Source of the DNA: VAZQ01 sp963807865
GTDB taxonomy: Bacteria > Pseudomonadota > Alphaproteobacteria > Rhizobiales > Xanthobacteraceae
Direction: 5' to 3'
NCBI GenBank assembly: GCA_963807865.1
Contig: CAWEDK010000039.1
Coordinates: 186,001 to 250,000, forward strand
Length of the DNA: 64,000 bases
In this document: positions 60,429 through 64,000 of the stretch, in pieces
Layout of the letters: each line of letters opens with the position of its first letter
How positions within the stretch are numbered: position 1 is the stretch's first letter
The notes under the pieces: generated by a model
Database searches by the model: none
The model's input: the letters and a program-made list of their open reading frames with translations, nothing else
Told to the model about the DNA's origin: nothing
Translations under genes and position numbers: made by a program

Positions 60429-60826
60429 TGTGTCCCCGACCTGAACGCCTGCATTCTCGACATTCGCCAGCAACAGACAGTCAGGCGAAACGACAGAACG
60501 ACGGACGTTGATACCAACCTGCTGCGCACAACTTCCCCGACGCAGCCGGTTCCCCGGCAACATAACGCCAGTCGAACACGGCGACATTGGGGCTTGGTGA
60601 TTGGAGGGCGCAGCGTCCTGCCCGGGGCGGCATCCACTTGCCCAACACGGGACGCACCGCTCCCGGGGCAAAATGAAAACCCGCCGAAGATTGCTCCCGG
60701 CGGGCCCACATCATCAGCGCCAGTGCCGCGCCGGTACATCCGCGGCTAGCCGCACTGTCGCGATGACGTTTACTATCTATCGAATGATCATGTCATTTCG
60801 ATGATGCCGAACACCAGGTGCGCGGC
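60429..60826. other. 398-base intergenic region upstream of rlpA
   Basis: I see no convincing gene, and no tRNA or riboswitch. The most visible element is the minus-strand terminator at 60676-60704, described separately. A frame open on the minus strand at 60389-60739 is Arg/Cys/Gly-rich and does not look like protein. Confidence 0.5.
60676..60704 (-). terminator. intrinsic terminator on the minus strand
   Basis: CCCGCCG (60680-60686) pairs with CGGCGGG (60698-60704) around AAGATTGCTCC. In minus-strand sense the stem is followed by TTTTCATTTT, giving a Rho-independent terminator. It is positioned to end transcription of the gene at 60827-61171 and to separate it from rlpA. Confidence 0.65.
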
Positions 60827-61171
60827 TCAGCTGGCCAGCGGTATCGCTGCCCCGGTCACCGCCAAGCTGATCTGATGTCGCCGCGTCCATGAGAACGGCT
60901 GCTTGGGCTCGCTCGGCCGTTCGCGCGAGGCATCAAACAGACTGGTGCCCGCCCTTCCCCCGGCATTGATCAGGGTCTCGAGGTCGCACGTCGCGGCGAT
61001 CGCCAGACCGATGTCCCGCAGATGCGCTCGGCTGTAGCAGAACGTCGCCAGACTGCCGCGTGGCCCGGACGGCAATCGCGATACGATCCGGTCGACTTCG
61101 GGGATCGGAGTGACGTACAGGCGACCGATCAACTCCTCGGGAACAGGGCAACCTTCAGCTTCCGTGACCAT
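60827..61171 (-). CDS. protein of unknown function
   Basis: A 114-residue cytoplasmic protein beginning MVTEAEGCPVPEELIGRLYV and containing a central AHLRDIGLAIAATCDLETLI segment, followed by a polar stretch and a more hydrophobic end (ISLAVTGAAIPLA). GGAGG lies 6 bases before the ATG at 61171, which decides the start against the in-frame ATG two codons upstream. I do not recognise the family. A clear terminator lies about 120 bases downstream. Confidence 0.65.
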   Translation of the reverse strand: MVTEAEGCPVPEELIGRLYVTPIPEVDRIVSRLPSGPRGSLATFCYSRAHLRDIGLAIAATCDLETLINAGGRAGTSLFDASRERPSEPKQPFSWTRRHQISLAVTGAAIPLAS

Positions 61172-61363
61172 GATCAACCTCCAAATTCTGCGCCTATATC
61201 CGCAATATTTCCCAACGATTAACGAGGCGTTAACCTTACGGGTCCGGGCGACGATCGCCGCCGAGTGTCACTGGAATGCAACGCCAATGCACCACGTTGA
61301 CACCCGCCGAGTCCCAAGCTTTCCTGTACGGGCGAGCATCCCCGGCTCCGAAGGATTATCGGC

Positions 61364-61723
61364 ATGTTCCTCCCCTACATCCCAATTGCGGTTGGGTCGC
61401 ATATCCTGATCGCGGCCGCCGGCGGCGGCATCCCCACCATCGACATCCAGAACACCTGCCGGATTGCGGCAGGCGCGATGGTCAGCCTGATCGGCGGCAC
61501 CACGACCGAGAACGCGCTGAGCGCGTGCCTGAGCTCCGAGCAGAGCGCCCGCGAACTGATCGTCAAAGGCTGGTCGACGTTCTCGGCGGCCGACAGAACG
61601 CAGTGCGTCCGCCCCAACGTGTATCTGCCGAGCTATGTCGAGTGGATCACCTGCTTGGAGATGGAGCGCGACGTGCGAAAAATGCGCCAGCAGGAATTGG
61701 CGAACTCCAAGCTGATGCGCTGA
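61364..61723 (+). CDS. small protein of unknown function with a conserved-looking cysteine pattern
   Basis: A 119-residue protein. A hydrophobic N-terminus (LPYIPIAVGSHILIAAAGGG) may be a signal or anchor. The rest includes IDIQNTCRIAAGAM, ALSACLSSEQSARELI, SAADRTQCVRP and SYVEWITCLEMERDVR, with four cysteines. I associate this cysteine-spaced pattern (C-x-A, ACxxxEQxARxxL, DRTxC, SYVExxTCLEM) with Bradyrhizobium-type small exported proteins of unknown function. No operon partner is evident. Confidence 0.7.
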   Translation: MFLPYIPIAVGSHILIAAAGGGIPTIDIQNTCRIAAGAMVSLIGGTTTENALSACLSSEQSARELIVKGWSTFSAADRTQCVRPNVYLPSYVEWITCLEMERDVRKMRQQELANSKLMR

Positions 61724-61772
61724 GCGCAACGCCGGTCGGTCGCGCAGCCAACGAAAGCGGGCGGCACGACCG

Positions 61773-61886
61773 TCACCCGTTGTCCTTGTTGTCGTCCTGG
61801 TCTTTGTCGCGCCAAGGCCACAGGCTGCAGAAGAAATCGAGCGCCAGTTCGAAAAAGGCCGTCACGATTTCGCCCAGAGCGATCAT
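61773..61886 (-). CDS. 37-residue amphipathic/membrane peptide (candidate)
   Basis: An ATG at 61884-61886 and a TGA at 61773-61775 bound a short frame. It encodes MIALGEIVTAFFELALDFFC then SLWPWRDKDQDDNKDNG: a hydrophobic, aromatic helix followed by a charged, acidic tail. GGGAGG lies 7 bases upstream of the ATG, one of the best ribosome binding sites in the window. No homologue is known to me. It is too short for most gene finders. Confidence 0.5.
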   Translation of the reverse strand: MIALGEIVTAFFELALDFFCSLWPWRDKDQDDNKDNG

Positions 61887-61932
61887 CGGCTTGCCTCCCA
61901 TCCGTCTGACTTGACGCCCATTGAGAGCGCTT

Positions 61933-62607
61933 TCAGCCGCCGGTGCAATACGTGCAGCCCGCCTCCTGCGCCCGATTTACCCCCCAGACGCCCGACAGCA
62001 GGATCGTGATCCCCGGCACGACGTTTGCGGTCCACTCCCTTGCCGCCTCCACCGGGCTCACGCCGGCGTTGCCGGCCAGCATCTTGCTCTGGAACTGGAG
62101 CGCGACATTGCATGCGCCGATCACCACGCCGAGGGCGAGCAGACGTTCGACCGCCATGTCGTCCACAGGAAGAATGCCGGACTTGGGACGCAGGAATGGG
62201 TTCTTGAGCGCCGGCGCCTTCGTCGCGGGATCGGTGATCTTGAACGCCTCGCCGATCTTGTACTTTCGCCAGATATCATCGCCGAGCGCGATCGGGAACG
62301 CGTCATGCCGGAGCACAACGACGGCGGTCGCCGCGGCCGAGCCCGGGGAGATGGCATCGTTCGTCGCTAGAAACGTGTAGGCAAACTCGAGTGGCGCACC
62401 GTTGTTGAATGAATAGCCGTCTACAAGCTGCCGATGACGTCCCTTGAGCGCGCCCGGCCAATCCGGTTGAGAAGGGCGCACGACAGGCTGAGCCTCCGAT
62501 CGGCTTGTGGCCAATGCGGCGAGCCCTGCGGTCAGCGCACCCGCCACGCGTCGGATGAATGCTCGGCGCGGCGCGCCGCCGATTTCGTTCAAGATGCGCT
62601 CATCCAT
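61933..62607 (-). CDS. Tat-exported protein with a DsrE-like fold pattern
   Basis: A 224-residue protein. The N-terminus RRAFIRRVAGALTAGLAALA is a twin-arginine-type export signal. The mature part contains LEFAYTFLATND, AATAVVVLRHDAFPIAL, DDIWRKYKIGEAFKITDPAT and VIGACNVALQFQ, a pattern that I associate with exported DsrE/DsrF-like proteins. A C-terminal Cys pair (GCTYCTGG) is seen. Activity is unknown; binding of a sulfur species is only a family analogy. The gene is divergent from the FAD oxidoreductase gene with about 200 bases between. Confidence 0.7.
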   Translation of the reverse strand: MDERILNEIGGAPRRAFIRRVAGALTAGLAALATSRSEAQPVVRPSQPDWPGALKGRHRQLVDGYSFNNGAPLEFAYTFLATNDAISPGSAAATAVVVLRHDAFPIALGDDIWRKYKIGEAFKITDPATKAPALKNPFLRPKSGILPVDDMAVERLLALGVVIGACNVALQFQSKMLAGNAGVSPVEAAREWTANVVPGITILLSGVWGVNRAQEAGCTYCTGG

Positions 62608-62804
62608 TCATTCTCTCCATGGCACCTGACTGCATCGATCGGTGCCGCCGTCATCAAGAGGTCAACCGGTTTGTGCATTTGCTCACGTATCATTTAACTT
62701 AATCGTACAGGCTCTACGCCAACGAAAACCGCTTCCGCTTGCGGGTTTCGTTGGCTCGTCGTCGGTGGATACCGATCCATAGCGGAACTCTGAGGAATTG
62801 AACG

Positions 62805-64000
62805 ATGGCACCCACTCGGCGCGAACTGCTGGGCGCAATGGCCAGACTGGGGGGTGCGGGCGCCGTCGCCGAAACCCTCGCGGTGTGGGACTTTCTGCGG
62901 CCGCCGCCTGCGATGGCAGCGGGCCTCACGCTGCCCGCGGATGCCGGCAAGGGGAAGACTGTCGTCATTCTCGGCGCCGGCGTAACTGGACTCTGCGCCG
63001 CTTACGAACTGGATCGCGCCGGCTACGATTGCGTGATGCTTGAGCCGCAGCGCCGCGCCGGCGGCCGCAGCTTGACGCTGCGCCGCGGCGACACGTTCAA
63101 GGAAATGGGCGATGCGCCGCTGCAACGCTGCGAGTTCGACGAGGGGCTCTGGCTGAACTTCGGCCCCGGACGCATTCCTCATTGGCACGTACGCGTCATC
63201 GACTATTGCCGGAAGTTCGGCGTGGCGCTGGAGCCGTACATCTTTGCGAGTCGCGCCAATCTCGTCCATTCGGCGACGCTCGGTAACGGCAGGACCGTTC
63301 AGGTCCGCCAGGCTCTCTACGATTTGCAGGGCGCCGTCGCCGAACTCGCCGACAAGTGCATTGCCAAGCCTGAACTGAATCTCTCCGTCACCGGTAGCGA
63401 GCTCCAGGCGCTGCGCGAGATGCTGATCAAGTTCGGCGATCTGACCAAGATCGAGCGTGCCGGCAGCGCGCCGAGTTGGTCGTACACGAACCAGTCAGGA
63501 CGATCCGGCTACGAAGCCCTGCCCGGCTACGGCGACGACGCCGGCAGGCCGCTCAGCCCGCTGAAACTCGAGGAGATCCTTCGCTCCAACCTTTGGAACG
63601 ATTGGATCTTTCGCGATGCGGACTCTACTGGCAAACCTCTCTGCTGCAGCCGGTCGGCGGCATGGACAATTTCGCCAAGAGCTTCCTGCGCCAGCCGCTG
63701 CGATCACAGGTCGGCACCATCGACGGGCTCATCCGCTACGGCGTCAAGGCGACCGAGATCAACATCGGTGGCGATAAGGTTTCAGTGCTGTGCGAGGACT
63801 CCGGCAGCCGGCGCGTGTTCGAGGCCGATTATTGCATTTCCGCGATCCCTACGCCGATCTTCAAGAAGATGAAGGTCAATCTGCCGCCGGAGGTGATGCG
63901 CGCGGCCGAGCAACTGCCGGTCATCGCGGCCGGCAAGGTCGGCTGGCAGTCCGAGCGGTTCTGGGAGCGGGAGAACAACATCTACGGCGGCATCTCGTGG
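62805..64000 (+). CDS. Tat-exported FAD amine-oxidase-like protein (one frameshift, cut by window end)
   Basis: A flavoprotein of the monoamine / L-amino acid oxidase family, incomplete at the right edge. The N-terminus PTRRELLGAMARLGGAGAV is a Tat-type signal. The FAD-binding Rossmann motif is VVILGAGVTGLCAAYELDRAG, shortened here to VVILGAGVTGLCAAYEL, followed by EPQRRAGGRSLTLR with the GG doublet. Near 63624 one base is missing (GACTCTACT; expected GACCTCTAC), after which LYWQTSLLQPVGGMDNF, ISAIPTPIFKKM and KVGWQSERFWEREN continue to the end. It would oxidise a primary amine or amino acid in the periplasm. Confidence 0.87.

Noticed and set aside
60389..60739. A minus-strand protein upstream of rlpA
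   Set aside because: Low-complexity Arg/Cys/Gly-rich translation containing a terminator hairpin; no ribosome binding site.
1..64000. tRNA, rRNA, CRISPR array or phage genes
   Set aside because: I looked for T-loop GGTTCGAATCC-type strings, regular spaced repeats and phage structural signatures on both strands and found none. GTTCGAATC near 14180 is within rnr coding sequence.

Overview
The window looks like chromosomal DNA of a high-GC alphaproteobacterium of the order Hyphomicrobiales (Rhizobiales), probably near the Nitrobacteraceae/Xanthobacteraceae. The evidence is the adjacent divK-pleD pair, an EipB (DUF1849) envelope protein, a DUF3572 protein, a pyrB gene paired with a pseudo-dihydroorotase, three TctC/Bug binding proteins without membrane partners, and extragenic palindromes typical of Bradyrhizobium relatives. 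No rRNA, recognisable tRNA, CRISPR array, prophage or complete insertion sequence was seen.

Layout. 0-10 kb: a glycosyltransferase, azlCD, a TPR-methyltransferase, and housekeeping or stress genes (HIT, GNAT, RidA, eipB, dinB, DUF3572). 10-13 kb: a small membrane protein, divK-pleD for cell-cycle and c-di-GMP signalling, a candidate small RNA with its own terminator, then rpmG. 13-26.3 kb, mostly minus strand: NUDIX, rnr, topA, dprA, plsY, pyrC-like, pyrB, a TctC protein, an AEC transporter and ruvX. 26.4-43.7 kb is accessory and metabolic: orphan periplasmic binding proteins, haloacid dehalogenase, a C45-like amide hydrolase, MaoC, dienelactone hydrolase, a secreted WD40 protein, GST, SYLF, cupin and several exported proteins of unknown function. 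43.9-50.3 kb: a branched-chain-type ABC uptake operon (livKHMGF-like) followed by an amidohydrolase, a DUF1185 protein and an N-terminal remnant of a molybdenum hydroxylase. 50.3-60.4 kb: mazG, a convincing dif site, an MBL hydrolase, tatD, metG, vapBC, holB, tmk, a D,D-carboxypeptidase and rlpA; tatD-metG and tmk-holB look like DNA maintenance and translation operons. 60.8-64 kb: small proteins of unknown function and an exported FAD amine-oxidase-like protein cut by the window end.

The strongest global signal is more than twenty single-base frameshifts, densest at 45.4-49 kb. They also break topA and tmk, which should be essential, so most are better explained as consensus sequence errors than as gene decay. 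I give interrupted genes their full reconstructed span and state the shift positions, which are approximate.

The most interesting items are the dif-like XerCD site at 51344-51371, the PyrC homologue lacking its metal-binding histidines, the candidate sRNA at 12.83-12.95 kb with a CCTCCTC loop, the tandem CTAGTGT-tipped palindromes abutting vapC, two small ORFs (30 and 37 codons) with good ribosome binding sites, and the remnant of a molybdenum hydroxylase gene. I did not find a clear multi-gene system that I could call previously undescribed.
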